The notes: generated from the sequence alone by a model not told the origin. A DNA stretch of 64,000 nucleotides from CAJXMH01 sp040220135 (GCA_040220135.1 JAVJTT010000024.1:372001-436000), one strand, 5' to 3'; counted from the first letter of the stretch, positions 6,150 through 15,811 are shown. A program made the numbers and translations.

Positions 6150-7034
6150 TTAACCCTTAGTAATTTGGTTTCTTAGGGCGGTTATTTGTTTCGTTATCTC
6201 GGCTAATTCGCTCTCAGTAAGTTGCACTGATGAAAGTTCGGTACCTGAGTCGCTAAGTTTTTTAACGCTTTCAAAGTTGTTGAAAGTAGTAAGCAGCTTC
6301 GATAGACCATCTTCTAAAAAGCCAAGCTCTAAAGAAGGATCTTTTTGCGCTTCAACTGCTTTTAAAATGTCTTCTAAAATGGTCATTTGCTCAATTAACC
6401 GAGAAGTTAGCTTTTCTTTGTTGGATGGGCTATTCGCACCTAAGTACATGCCTTCTACCCAAGCAGCAGAAAAGAAAACAGCCTCTTTTGATTTATCCGA
6501 GTTTTCAGCCAAGTACTCATCTGTTCTTCTTTTAATTGTGGTAAGAATACGAAGTATGGTATCTTGATTGTCAATGTTCTTTTCAAAACTTTTAATCAAT
6601 TTACCGGTACCAAAAATGCTTGGCATCCCAATGTCGTCTGATAAAGACTTTACGGCATTTAGGTAGTCGATAGATTCTTGTTGCTGATTATTTAGCACGG
6701 TGTATGCCAAGTCTGCAGAGTAAACACCAAAATTCAAATATTTGGCTGTTTTGGTGTTGTAGTTAGAAATGTTTTCTGCCGGATTGGTTAAACCGCTTTT
6801 GTATTCTAGTCCTGCTCGGTTAAACATGGCGGCAATTTGAATCGGAGAGGGAAGCATGAACGAAAGATCTTCTTCCATCATATCTTCAGATTCTTTTTCC
6901 GTTTCATCTGCTTTTTCTTCTTTTTTGCTTTCCGTACTTGCTGCTTTATCTTTCTTGGGCGCTTCAGCACAAGATGCTAGTAAAAGTGTAAAAACTACGG
7001 CTAAGCTTAATATTGAGTTAATTGGTTGCTTCAT
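6150..7034 (-). CDS. Lipoprotein of unknown function, helical
   Basis: A 294-residue protein. Residues 1-22 are a lipoprotein signal ending in the lipobox LLASC. A 35-residue Lys/Glu-rich linker follows, then a mostly helical domain with the features LPSPIQIAAMFNRAG, NFGVYSADLAYT and FFSAAWVEGMYLG. I recognise this as a lipoprotein type common in Bacteroidota but cannot assign a function. It probably sits in the periplasmic leaflet of a membrane. It lies 30 bases after the gene at 7065-7577 on the same strand and ends in a terminator, so the two may be cotranscribed. Confidence 0.85.
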   Translation of the reverse strand: MKQPINSILSLAVVFTLLLASCAEAPKKDKAASTESKKEEKADETEKESEDMMEEDLSFMLPSPIQIAAMFNRAGLEYKSGLTNPAENISNYNTKTAKYLNFGVYSADLAYTVLNNQQQESIDYLNAVKSLSDDIGMPSIFGTGKLIKSFEKNIDNQDTILRILTTIKRRTDEYLAENSDKSKEAVFFSAAWVEGMYLGANSPSNKEKLTSRLIEQMTILEDILKAVEAQKDPSLELGFLEDGLSKLLTTFNNFESVKKLSDSGTELSSVQLTESELAEITKQITALRNQITKG

Positions 7035-7064
7035 TTTCTTAGTTAAATCGGTGATAAAGTAGGA

Positions 7065-7577
7065 TTATTCTTCAGTAGACTCTTCTTCAGACTCTTCTTC
7101 GTCTTTAGAAGTATCAATAAAGGTGAGTTGATAGCCCAAAACAAATACGATACAGCCTTCGTCTTCGGTGCCTTCTGCTTTTGGAATGACATAGTTTACA
7201 TAATGTCTTTTAGATTTTTCCGGTTCAAAACTTAGGATGTTCCCATCTTGCTTGGCAGAAGAAAACAATGGGGTTCTGCTGCTATGGCTTTTGTCTTTGT
7301 CGTAAATTTCAATAACCACATCTTTAGGAAGCGATTTCTTATTAAATACCATGCGGTATTTTTCGCCCTTAAATAAAGGAACTTCAATCTCTTTTCTTCT
7401 TACGGTGTAATCGTAAGTAATCTTACTCACTTTAGCAGAAGAGTAGTAGAAAGGATTTAAATTAGAAATACCCTCTTTTTTCAAGGACTTAATGTCACAG
7501 CTTTCCTTTTCGGAAGTTGCGGCCATGAAGAGAGTGGCAAGACCAATGATTGAAACTAGATAAGCGATTTTTTTCAT
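7065..7577 (-). CDS. Secreted protein of unknown function
   Basis: A 170-residue protein starting at MKKIAYLVS; an in-frame ATG two codons earlier is less likely. Residues 1-20 form a signal peptide. The mature part is beta-rich with one Cys pair candidate (SCDIKSL and EGCIVFVLGYQ), and the last 15 residues are strongly acidic (DEEESEEESTEE). I do not recognise the family. A TATCTTAG box upstream, one base off TAnnTTTG, may be its promoter. Confidence 0.8.
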   Translation of the reverse strand: MKKIAYLVSIIGLATLFMAATSEKESCDIKSLKKEGISNLNPFYYSSAKVSKITYDYTVRRKEIEVPLFKGEKYRMVFNKKSLPKDVVIEIYDKDKSHSSRTPLFSSAKQDGNILSFEPEKSKRHYVNYVIPKAEGTEDEGCIVFVLGYQLTFIDTSKDEEESEEESTEE

Positions 7578-7673
7578 GAACACATTAATTGATTAGGTTG
7601 CTAAGATATGAAATGTTTGATTGACGAAACAAGTGATACCACAAACAAGTTGCTATTTTCTATCGACTAAAAA

Positions 7674-9971
7674 TTATTTGGCTCTTTTGGCCCTTTGCAT
7701 TTCATTTTCTTTCTCCGATTCTTTTCTTTTGAAAAGCTCAAATCGGCTTTCAATAATTTGTGGTGGCCAGTAGTTGTTAGAACGGTCAACATCTGCTGTC
7801 TCTAAGTTTGGATCTAAGTTTACTTCTTTCACTTCTTTGGCTAAGAAAAAGACCTTTTTCACCTTTTCTTGATTAAATCGCCAAATCTCTGCCGGAATAT
7901 ATTCTTTTTGTTTGCTGCCATCAATGAATGTAAACTCTACAATAATGGGCATGACCAAACCACCGGGAGAAGAAAATTGAATTTCGTAAAGATGCTCGTT
8001 CATTTTGAGCATGGCTTTTTCTTCTTTGTCTAAGTCTTCCAAATACTCTTCGTATTCTTCACGGTCAACGCTAGTGACTTCAAAGGGATCATTCTTGTTG
8101 TAAAAATCCTTGGTTGATGGATCCAATTCTACAACCGTGTTTTTACGGTTTGATTCATTTCGTAAATCTCCTACGAAATCTTCCTTAGCTTCTTCTGCTG
8201 CTTTTTCTTTGGGAAATTCTTTGTCTGGATTTTTTGTATCCAACTTCAAATACTCTACCTGATCAATCGCAAGATCAACATGGTCGGTAGTAAAGAACCA
8301 ACCGCGCCAAAACCAGTCAAGATCAACGGCTGAAGCGTCTTCCATTATCCGAAAAAAGTCGGCAGGAGTGGGGTGTTTAAACATCCAGTTTTGAGCATAC
8401 TGCTTAAATGCATAGTCAAAAAGTTCGCGACCCATGATGGTTTCGCGCAAAATGTTTAGTGCGGTAGCTGGTTTTCCGTAGGCATTGTTTCCAAACTGAA
8501 AAATTGACTCGGAATTCGTCATGATCGGACTGATCTTGTTTTTATCACCCTTCATATAGTCGACAATTTTGTAAGCAGGTCCTCTTCGAGAGGGATAGTC
8601 AACGTCCCATTCTTTCTCTGCAAGGTATTGGCAAAAGGTATTTAAGCCTTCATCCATCCAAGTCCACTGGCGCTCGTCAGAGTTTACGATCATTGGGAAA
8701 AAATTGTGTCCTACTTCATGAATAATCACAGAGATTACACCATACTTTAAACGTTCTGTGTAAGTGCCATCTTCTTCCGGTCTGCCATAATTGAAACAGA
8801 TCATGGGGTACTCCATTCCAATACTTGCTGCATTTACTGAAATAGCTACCGGATAAGGGTAGTCAAAGGTAGTGTTTGAGTAACTTCTTAAGGTATGGGC
8901 TACCGCTTTGGTAGAATATTGTTCCCATAATGGGTTGCCTTCTTTCGGATAATAAGACATAGCCATGACCGTACGTTCTTCAAATTTTACCCCAATCGCA
9001 TCCCAAATAAACTTTCTGGAGGAAGCAAAGCCAAAGTCACGCACCATATCAGCTTTGTATGTCCATGTCTTCTTTTCTTTTGCTTTTTTCTTTTCGGTTT
9101 TCCTTGCTTCTTTCTCAGTGATAATAAAAACTGGTTGATCAGCATCCTTCGCTTTTTCCAATCGCTCTTTTTGTTCTTCAGTTAAAACTTCATCTGGGTT
9201 TTGTAGTACCCCAGTAGAGGCTATTGTATGATCTTCCGGAGCAGTAATGCTTACTTCATAATTTCCAAAGGGTAGCGTAAACTCACCTCTACCTAAAAAC
9301 TGCTTGTTTTGCCAGCCTTCTACATCATTGTAGACGGCCATGCGGGGATAAAACTGTGCAATGGTATATAGGTAGTTGTCTTCATCTTCAAAATGCTCAT
9401 ATCCTGAGCGACCTCCAATTTCCATGCGATTATTAATGTTGTACCACCATTTTACCTTAAAGCTAAACTTTTCACCCGGCTTTAAAGCTTCTGCTAAGTT
9501 GATGCGCATCATGGTTTTATTTACCATCACATCAAGTTCTTTTCCTTCTGTGCTTTGAACATAGTCTAGTTTGAAGCCACCATCAAAGTCGTTGGTCAAT
9601 CGTTTTAAATTGTCAAAAGATGTTTTGTCGCCAATCGATGAAGTCCTGATCTTTTTAGTGTCTGAATCTTTGGCTCTCACGTTTTGATCGAGCTGTACCC
9701 ATAAATATGGTAAAACATCAGGTGAATTATTGTAATAGGTAATGGTTTCTTCACCATAAATTCGCTGATTCTCATCATCCAACTCAATGTTCATCTTATA
9801 ATCAGCTTGTTGCTGATAATATTGATGACCTGGCATGCCGGCTGCCGTGCGGTAAACATTGGGAGTAGGTAGCTCTTGCTTCAGTTGTCGAAATTTATTT
9901 TGATTAGTGTTTTCTTGGGCGTTTAGAAAGACTGCTCCAAGCACCATAAAGGGAAGAAAAAGGTATCTCAT
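7674..9971 (-). CDS. M1-family (aminopeptidase N-like) metallopeptidase, secreted
   Basis: A 765-residue protein with a signal peptide (residues 1-18). An N-terminal beta domain is followed by a gluzincin catalytic domain with zinc site HEVGH at residues 418-422 and the third ligand Glu in WMDEGLNTF about 20 residues later. The aminopeptidase-type exopeptidase motif is replaced by IGMEYPMICF. A charged Lys/Glu insert lies near residues 270-310 (KKKAKEKK). It probably trims peptides in the periplasm. A second M1 protein lies divergently at 10607-12445, and both share the GMEYPMI and MDEG motifs. A TATATTTG box at 9999-10006 is the likely -7 element. Confidence 0.92.
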   Translation of the reverse strand: MRYLFLPFMVLGAVFLNAQENTNQNKFRQLKQELPTPNVYRTAAGMPGHQYYQQQADYKMNIELDDENQRIYGEETITYYNNSPDVLPYLWVQLDQNVRAKDSDTKKIRTSSIGDKTSFDNLKRLTNDFDGGFKLDYVQSTEGKELDVMVNKTMMRINLAEALKPGEKFSFKVKWWYNINNRMEIGGRSGYEHFEDEDNYLYTIAQFYPRMAVYNDVEGWQNKQFLGRGEFTLPFGNYEVSITAPEDHTIASTGVLQNPDEVLTEEQKERLEKAKDADQPVFIITEKEARKTEKKKAKEKKTWTYKADMVRDFGFASSRKFIWDAIGVKFEERTVMAMSYYPKEGNPLWEQYSTKAVAHTLRSYSNTTFDYPYPVAISVNAASIGMEYPMICFNYGRPEEDGTYTERLKYGVISVIIHEVGHNFFPMIVNSDERQWTWMDEGLNTFCQYLAEKEWDVDYPSRRGPAYKIVDYMKGDKNKISPIMTNSESIFQFGNNAYGKPATALNILRETIMGRELFDYAFKQYAQNWMFKHPTPADFFRIMEDASAVDLDWFWRGWFFTTDHVDLAIDQVEYLKLDTKNPDKEFPKEKAAEEAKEDFVGDLRNESNRKNTVVELDPSTKDFYNKNDPFEVTSVDREEYEEYLEDLDKEEKAMLKMNEHLYEIQFSSPGGLVMPIIVEFTFIDGSKQKEYIPAEIWRFNQEKVKKVFFLAKEVKEVNLDPNLETADVDRSNNYWPPQIIESRFELFKRKESEKENEMQRAKRAK

Positions 9972-9998
9972 AGGGTAAAATTCAATTCAAAAAGGCGG

Positions 9999-10006
9999 CA
10001 AATATA
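9999..10006 (-). promoter_or_regulatory. Likely -7 promoter box for the M1 peptidase gene
   Basis: TATATTTG on the minus strand matches the Bacteroidota TAnnTTTG box and lies 28 bases before the ATG. I found no matching -33 TTTG at the right distance, so this is tentative. Confidence 0.4.
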
Positions 10007-10017
10007 AGGCTTGACAA

Positions 10018-10506
10018 TTAAAACTTAGCCCAAAGCTGACCTTTGCGCAAGTTTAGTGTGGTAACCTCATTTTGGTAATAATAATTGACTTGGTTCTTTT
10101 GGTCTTCAAAAACTTCCGTTAGCATCGCATGCTTTAAGCTGTGGCCTGCTTTAGGATTAAAATTGGGTACTTCAATATACAGCCACGTATAATCTCGTTC
10201 CGCTTCTTTACCGAGAAAGTCTATGCTCATTGAGTTTCCGTTCTCTTTTAAGCTAAATTGTTTTTTTAAATAAAGTTCTAACAAACTGTCAGTTTGGGTA
10301 GCTTCTTTATCTGTTCCTAAAAAAAGTGCATAATCAATTTCAGACTCTAAAGCTTTCTCAATATCGTCAGTAAAAAGCTTAATGATGATCTCTAGACTTC
10401 CATGTTCTTGATTGTAATTCATTTCTGTTATGCTCATGTAAAACTTATGAGCCCATGCATTTTGCCCTAATAAACAGACCAAAGCGACTAAAACTATTTT
10501 TCTCAT
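10018..10506 (-). CDS. Secreted DUF6702-type protein
   Basis: I place the start at MRKIVLVALV (162 residues); the frame is open for 34 more codons upstream, but those do not look like protein and the signal peptide must be N-terminal. The signal peptide ends at AWA. The mature start HKFYMSITEMNYN and the body SLEIIIKLFTDDIEKAL match the family I know as DUF6702, sometimes loosely annotated 'peptidase E' in Flavobacteriia. No catalytic motif is visible. It lies between two M1 peptidase genes, 46 bases before the minus-strand one. Confidence 0.82.
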   Translation of the reverse strand: MRKIVLVALVCLLGQNAWAHKFYMSITEMNYNQEHGSLEIIIKLFTDDIEKALESEIDYALFLGTDKEATQTDSLLELYLKKQFSLKENGNSMSIDFLGKEAERDYTWLYIEVPNFNPKAGHSLKHAMLTEVFEDQKNQVNYYYQNEVTTLNLRKGQLWAKF

Positions 10507-10606
10507 TAAATGATTATTTGACTTCAAAGTTAAAGATTGCCGCTTATCATTGCTTGCTTTTAAGCCTTCAGACTTTTGGTAATTTCGTCTGTCAAAATAG
10601 AAACAC

Positions 10607-12445
10607 ATGCGATTTACTCTACTTACATTACTGTTTAGCTTTATATCAATGATTACTACTACTGCACAAAACTGCTATTGGCAGCAGGAAGTAGCTTACG
10701 AGATGGAAATTGAGATGAAGGTAGAATCCAATCAATTTGAAGGAAAGCAAAAGTTAAAGTATACCAATCACTCTGCTGACACTTTAAAGAAAGTATTTTA
10801 CCATTTGTATTTCAATGCATTTCAGCCAAATAGTATGATGGATGTTCGTAGTCGTACCATTGAGGATCCAGATCGCAGAGTTGGAAGTAGAATTGAAGCC
10901 TTAAAGGAAGATGAGATCGGATATCAAAAGGTTAAGAAGCTAAAGCAAGATGGAAAGAAGTTAAACTACGAACTAAGCGGTACAATCTTAGAAGTGGAAC
11001 TTTCCGAGCCTATTTTGCCGGGTAAAAGCACCACCTTTGAAATGGATTTTGAAGCACAAGTTCCTTTGCAAATTCGTCGTTCAGGAAGAGACAACAAAGA
11101 GGGTATTCGCTTTTCTATGACACAGTGGTACCCGAAGATGGTTGAATATGATTACCAAGGTTGGCATGCCAACCCTTACGTAGGAAGAGAATTTCACGGT
11201 GTTTGGGGCAGTTTTGATGTTAAGATCAAGATCGCTTCAGATTACATTTTAGGAGGTACAGGAATTTTGCAAAATGCAGATGAAATCGGCTATGGTTATG
11301 GAGACAAGGCAGTAGAGCATACAGAAGAGAAATTAACTTGGCATTTTAAGGCCGATAAAGCACATGACTTTGCTTGGGTAGCAGATCCGGACTATACCCA
11401 TACCAAAACGAAGCTCGACAATGGTACTACTTTACACTTTTTGTATCAAGCGGATAGCAATACAGTGCATTGGGATACTTTGCCTTATTATGCGAAACAG
11501 ATTTTTGAAATCATGAATGCCAACTTTGGTGAATATCCTTATCAACAATATACCGTTGCCCAAGGAGGAGATGGTGGCATGGAGTACCCTATGATTACTT
11601 TGATCACCGGAGAACGGTCTAAAGGAAGTTTAGTAGGCGTAACAGCCCACGAGGCAAATCACTCTTGGTATCAACATTTGCTGGCCACCAATGAGGCACA
11701 ATACCCATGGATGGATGAAGGCTTTACTTCTTATGCAACAGATTTTGTGATGGATTCCATCTGGCCTTCTTTTACTCCCTATCAAGGTAGTTATCGATCC
11801 TATTTTAGACTGTTAGAATCAGGAAAACAAGAGCCATTAACTACGCATGCCGATCATTATGAAACTAACCGAGCTTACGGAACGGCTTCCTATTCCATGG
11901 GCTTGATTTTTTTGCACCAATTGAGCTATATCGTCGGTCAAGAAAACTTAATGAGATCAATGAAGCGTTATTTTAATGAATGGAAATACAAACACCCTAC
12001 GCCCAATGATTTTATTCGAATTGTGGAAAAGGAAAGCGAAATGGAACTGAGTTGGTATTCAGAGCAGTGGGTAGAAAGTACGAACACCATAGATTATGGC
12101 ATTCAGTCGGTAATTCCAAATGGGAATAAAACGACTGTGGTGCTTGAGAAAAAGGGAAGAATGCCCATGCCCTTAGATATAAGAGTTGAACAGGAAGACG
12201 GAACGGTAAAGTGGCACAACATTCCACTTCGTATCATGCGTGGAGCCAAAGAGGCAGAGCAGGGAATGGATAACTATCAAGTGGAATCAGATTGGCCTTG
12301 GACCTTTCCTAAATATGAGTTGATGCTAGATATAAACATGAAAGAGGTGAAGTCCATTGAAATTGATCCTTCTCAACGAATGGCTGATAAGAACAGAGAG
12401 AACAATACCTATCCAGAAACTAACGATGTTACTTTTCGCAAATAG
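10607..12445 (+). CDS. M1-family metallopeptidase, secreted, second copy
   Basis: A 612-residue protein with a signal peptide (residues 1-20, ending TTAQN). The zinc site is HEANH at residues 348-352 and the third ligand Glu lies in WMDEGFTSY. GGMEYPMITL replaces the classic GAMEN motif. The sequence is the same type as 7674-9971 but about 150 residues shorter, mainly because it lacks the charged insert and the C-terminal extension. It probably hydrolyses peptides in the periplasm or at the surface. A TAATTTCG box 25 bases upstream may be its promoter. Confidence 0.92.
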   Translation: MRFTLLTLLFSFISMITTTAQNCYWQQEVAYEMEIEMKVESNQFEGKQKLKYTNHSADTLKKVFYHLYFNAFQPNSMMDVRSRTIEDPDRRVGSRIEALKEDEIGYQKVKKLKQDGKKLNYELSGTILEVELSEPILPGKSTTFEMDFEAQVPLQIRRSGRDNKEGIRFSMTQWYPKMVEYDYQGWHANPYVGREFHGVWGSFDVKIKIASDYILGGTGILQNADEIGYGYGDKAVEHTEEKLTWHFKADKAHDFAWVADPDYTHTKTKLDNGTTLHFLYQADSNTVHWDTLPYYAKQIFEIMNANFGEYPYQQYTVAQGGDGGMEYPMITLITGERSKGSLVGVTAHEANHSWYQHLLATNEAQYPWMDEGFTSYATDFVMDSIWPSFTPYQGSYRSYFRLLESGKQEPLTTHADHYETNRAYGTASYSMGLIFLHQLSYIVGQENLMRSMKRYFNEWKYKHPTPNDFIRIVEKESEMELSWYSEQWVESTNTIDYGIQSVIPNGNKTTVVLEKKGRMPMPLDIRVEQEDGTVKWHNIPLRIMRGAKEAEQGMDNYQVESDWPWTFPKYELMLDINMKEVKSIEIDPSQRMADKNRENNTYPETNDVTFRK

Positions 12446-12449
12446 AATG

Positions 12450-12457
12450 TAACTTTG
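12450..12457 (+). promoter_or_regulatory. Possible -7 box before the His/Cys micro-protein gene
   Basis: TAACTTTG fits TAnnTTTG and lies only 7 bases before the ATG at 12465. If used, the mRNA would be almost leaderless. No good -33 box is present. Confidence 0.35.
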
Positions 12458-12464
12458 TAATCTA

Positions 12465-12779
12465 ATGAAGTTGAACCGCAAATCGTTTTTCGCCACTTTT
12501 ATGCTGCTTGTGCTGTTTTCAGCCTTGCTTCCCATGGAAGGCTTTCATCAGCACGAAGAACCTACTGTGGTTTGTCATCAAGCTGGTGAGCACGTTGAAA
12601 CACCAAGTTTTGATTGTGAATTATGCGATTTTGTTTTACCGGTATTTCAGCAGCAGAATAGTGCTGACTTAAGACCCTTTGTCGCTCAAGTTCAACTTCT
12701 TTCAACTGCCTATTCTTTTGTTTATGCTCCTGCGGCATACGATGATCATTTTGGGCGGGGGCCTCCTTTACTTGCCTGA
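12465..12779 (+). CDS. Small secreted His/Cys-containing protein before a TonB receptor
   Basis: A 104-residue protein with a signal peptide or anchor (residues 1-26). The mature start has clustered metal-ligand residues: FHQHEE, VCHQAGEH and FDCELCDF, the last a CxxC. The C-terminus is Pro/Gly-rich (FGRGPPLLA). The family is not known to me by name; small proteins of this kind sit beside TonB receptors in Bacteroidota. The context (TonB receptor 40 bases downstream) and the His/Cys pattern suggest periplasmic metal binding. That role is inferred. Confidence 0.75.
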   Translation: MKLNRKSFFATFMLLVLFSALLPMEGFHQHEEPTVVCHQAGEHVETPSFDCELCDFVLPVFQQQNSADLRPFVAQVQLLSTAYSFVYAPAAYDDHFGRGPPLLA

Positions 12780-12819
12780 TTACTGAGGTAAATAAATGAT
12801 CATTTAGTTTTTTTTTCAA

Positions 12820-15129
12820 ATGTTAAAGCAATTGAGCTTGCTAGCACTTGTGCTGTGGTTAAGTCCACTTTTGGCGCAAGAAAGCTGTGCATTAAAGCTC
12901 TCCGGTACCATAATTGACGAGCACGATCAGTCGGCTCTCTCTTATGCATCCATTCAATTCATGGGTTCCTCCAAAGGAGTGTCGGCCGATGATAAAGGGA
13001 AGTATGAGCTAGGTGGAATATGCCCAGGAATCCATACTTTGATTATTACCCACATTGGTTGTAAACCGGATACCGTTCAACTTCAGATTAATCAATCCCA
13101 AGAGCGTGATTTTTATTTAGAACATCATTGGGAAGAATTGAAAACAGTAGAAGTTGAGTCGGAGTCTGATTTAGAGCAAACTGCTTCAACTGTCGAATTA
13201 GATTCGAATGAATTGGCCGACAGTAAGGGATTGCCCTTAGGGGAAATTTTGAAGAAAATGAATGGGGTAAGCAGTATGCGAACCGGATCAAATATTTCCA
13301 AACCGGTGATTCAAGGCTTTAGTGCCAATCGGATCCAAATTTTGAATCATGGGGTGCAACATGAGGGACAGCAATGGGGCGATGAACATGCTCCTGAGAT
13401 TGACCCTTTTGTGAGTGCCAATTACAGAGTGATTAAAGGAGCCGGTGCCGTGAAATATGGTGGAGGAGCCTTAGGTGGTTTTGTGCTTGTAGAGCCCAAG
13501 CCCTTACCAACTAAGCCAGGTATTCGTGGAGAGTGGAATGGCTTGTTTGCCACCAACAATCGAATGGGGAATACCGCTTTGATGTTGGAGGGGAACTTTA
13601 AGCAGATACCAAAATTTTCATGGCGGGTACAAGGCAGTTTAAAGAAGTCAGGTAACATCCGAACCCCTAATTATTACCAGAAAAACACTGGGGTAGAGGA
13701 ATACAACCTTTCTTATACTTTAGGGTATAAAGGTAAAAGTTGGTCAGCTCAGTTGTATTACAGTCAGTTTAATTCTACCATTGGCATATTTAGTGGTGCG
13801 CACATCGGAAACTTAACCGATTTGGAGCGAGCCATTGAACGCTCAGAACCAAGGCCGCAAGATCAAGAAGGTTTTTCCTATCAAATACGAAGACCTTACC
13901 AATTGATCACGCATGAATTGGTTCGTTTAGAATTGAATAAATACTTAGCCAATGGCGGAAAGCTGAACCTAAAAATCAGCCGTCAATTCAATATCCGAGA
14001 AGAATTTGACAAAGAACGTCCTCGTAACCGAGATTTAGCCGCTTTAAACATTCCTGAGTTCTCTTTAAGTTTAGAAAGCTACATTGCTGAACTTCATTGG
14101 GAACTCAAAGAATGGAAAGGCATACAAACGGAGTTAGGAGGCGTTTTGAATCGACAAGAAAACACGGTTAATAGCTTTGTTGACTTTATACCGGATTACG
14201 AACGTCAGCGCTTTGGCATCTTTGGTTTAGCCCAAAAAACATTTGAAAAAGTAGGACTGGAAGCAGGCTGTCGTTTAGATCAAACAGACTTGCTTGCTAG
14301 CAAACTAGTAAACAGACAATTTGAAGAGTTCGATCATGCTTTTTCAGCCATTACTTCAAATGTAGGGGCAAGCTATCAGTTAAGCAATGATTGGAAAATT
14401 AGACTGAATCTAAGTTATGCTGAAAGAGCTCCGGCTATTAATGAATTGTACAGCGAAGGCTTACACCATGGAACTGCCACTTTGGAATTTGGAAATTCTA
14501 ATTTAAAAAAGGAAAAGTCAACTTCCTTAAATATAGAAGCAGAAGGCAAGTGGAAGAAGCTTTCGATGAATGTGCAGGCTTTTCACCAGCAGATCAATGA
14601 TTTTATTTACCTCAGTCCTCAGGGCGTCGATCTCACCATTCGAGGAGCTTATCCCACCTTTGATTGGATGAACACCGATGCTTTAATGAACGGAGTTGAT
14701 GCTAAGTTAGTTTACACTTTAAGTTCAGCCCTAGAATATACCACACAGTGGAACTTTTTATGGGCGGAAGACCTTAGGACGAATACTTATTTAGTCATGA
14801 TTCCAGCGAATAGGACGCAACAACAACTGACCTATCAATGGAAATGGAAAGAAGAAAATGAAGCCATACGCTTATCAGCGACTTATCAATATGTATTTAA
14901 ACAAAATAGATTCGATAAAGAAGAGGAAATAGCAACTCCTCCTGAAGGCTATGGCCTTTGGTCTTTTTCAGCTGCTTACCCATTTACTTATGGCTCTTTA
15001 AAAGGCCGTTTGGGCTTGCAACTAAACAATGCCTTCAATACGGTATACCGCGATTACATGAATCGTTTTCGCTTTTATACCGATGAGCAAGGCAGGGATT
15101 TACAAATTCGATTATCAATTAAATTTTAA
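12820..15129 (+). CDS. TonB-dependent outer-membrane receptor, probable metal uptake
   Basis: A 769-residue protein: signal peptide (1-19), carboxypeptidase-like domain (about 25-110), plug domain (about 120-225, with KKMNGVSSMRTG and QILNHGVQHEGQQWGDEHAPEID), then a beta-barrel ending in Phe (LQIRLSIKF). The EGQQWGDEHAPEID plug motif is seen in zinc-related ZnuD-like receptors. The His-containing LHHGTATLE loop lies in the barrel. It should import a substrate across the outer membrane with TonB-ExbBD energy. The His/Cys micro-protein upstream supports a metal ligand, but the substrate is inferred. Confidence 0.9.
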   Translation: MLKQLSLLALVLWLSPLLAQESCALKLSGTIIDEHDQSALSYASIQFMGSSKGVSADDKGKYELGGICPGIHTLIITHIGCKPDTVQLQINQSQERDFYLEHHWEELKTVEVESESDLEQTASTVELDSNELADSKGLPLGEILKKMNGVSSMRTGSNISKPVIQGFSANRIQILNHGVQHEGQQWGDEHAPEIDPFVSANYRVIKGAGAVKYGGGALGGFVLVEPKPLPTKPGIRGEWNGLFATNNRMGNTALMLEGNFKQIPKFSWRVQGSLKKSGNIRTPNYYQKNTGVEEYNLSYTLGYKGKSWSAQLYYSQFNSTIGIFSGAHIGNLTDLERAIERSEPRPQDQEGFSYQIRRPYQLITHELVRLELNKYLANGGKLNLKISRQFNIREEFDKERPRNRDLAALNIPEFSLSLESYIAELHWELKEWKGIQTELGGVLNRQENTVNSFVDFIPDYERQRFGIFGLAQKTFEKVGLEAGCRLDQTDLLASKLVNRQFEEFDHAFSAITSNVGASYQLSNDWKIRLNLSYAERAPAINELYSEGLHHGTATLEFGNSNLKKEKSTSLNIEAEGKWKKLSMNVQAFHQQINDFIYLSPQGVDLTIRGAYPTFDWMNTDALMNGVDAKLVYTLSSALEYTTQWNFLWAEDLRTNTYLVMIPANRTQQQLTYQWKWKEENEAIRLSATYQYVFKQNRFDKEEEIATPPEGYGLWSFSAAYPFTYGSLKGRLGLQLNNAFNTVYRDYMNRFRFYTDEQGRDLQIRLSIKF

Positions 15130-15149
15130 ACAACAAAAATTAAACGATT

Positions 15150-15725
15150 ATGAAACGATTTACACGATTAGCCCTTTTGTTTATGCTAGGAGCAACAGTT
15201 TTTACAGCTTGTAAAGACGATGATGATGACAGTGTGAATAATGACAATGGAGGTACCACCATTACACCTAATGAAGAGGAGTTAATTACTACCGTAGCTG
15301 TGATTTATTCAGATACCATGGGAATGGCCATGGATACTTTCTACTTTAGAGATCCTGATGGAGATGGAGGGAATTCACCTGAAATAGATACTTTGCACCT
15401 TCCAGCAAACGCTGTTTTTGATATTAACCTTCAATTTTTGGATGAATCTGATCCCAATGATGTAGAAGATATCACAGCCGAGATTCAAATGGAAGATGAT
15501 GAGCACTTTGTTTGTTTTGAAGACCAAGCAGGTTTGGCAATTAGCATTGAATTGAGAGACTCTGATGGAACTTATCCGGTAGGGCTATCTTCACGTTGGA
15601 CGAGCATGGGGGCGACTCAAGGTCAATTAAAGTTGAGCCTTAAGCATCAGCCAGGAGTTAAAGATGGTACTTGTGCACCAGGAGATACTGATGTAGAAGT
15701 TGATTTCCCTTATGTTCTCAACTAG
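15150..15725 (+). CDS. Lipoprotein partner of the TonB receptor
   Basis: A 191-residue lipoprotein with lipobox FTAC and an Asp-rich start (DDDDDS). The body (EELITTVAVIYSD, FRDPDGDGG, LQFLDESDPNDVEDIT and a DTDVEVDFPY end) matches a Bacteroidota family that regularly follows this receptor type and is sometimes labelled 'type 1 periplasmic binding fold'. It lies 20 bases after the receptor and ends in a strong hairpin. It may capture or hand over the substrate. The acidic patches could bind cations. Confidence 0.85.
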   Translation: MKRFTRLALLFMLGATVFTACKDDDDDSVNNDNGGTTITPNEEELITTVAVIYSDTMGMAMDTFYFRDPDGDGGNSPEIDTLHLPANAVFDINLQFLDESDPNDVEDITAEIQMEDDEHFVCFEDQAGLAISIELRDSDGTYPVGLSSRWTSMGATQGQLKLSLKHQPGVKDGTCAPGDTDVEVDFPYVLN

Positions 15726-15750
15726 TTAGAGTTAAGTTAATGGGGTATAA

Positions 15751-15790
15751 TATAAGCAAGCTATCGCAATAGCTTGCTTATATTTGTATT
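15751..15790 (+). terminator. Terminator after the receptor-lipoprotein operon
   Basis: A 12-13-bp stem, ATAAGCAAGCTAT with ATAGCTTGCTTAT, and a 4-base loop. The tail is T-rich but interrupted. Confidence 0.72.
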
Positions 15791-15811
15791 TGTTGAATAT
15801 TGAAAGTACAG

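Noticed and set aside
10507..10608. N-terminal extension of the DUF6702-type gene
   Set aside because: It would place 34 polar residues before the signal peptide and overlap the divergent peptidase start.
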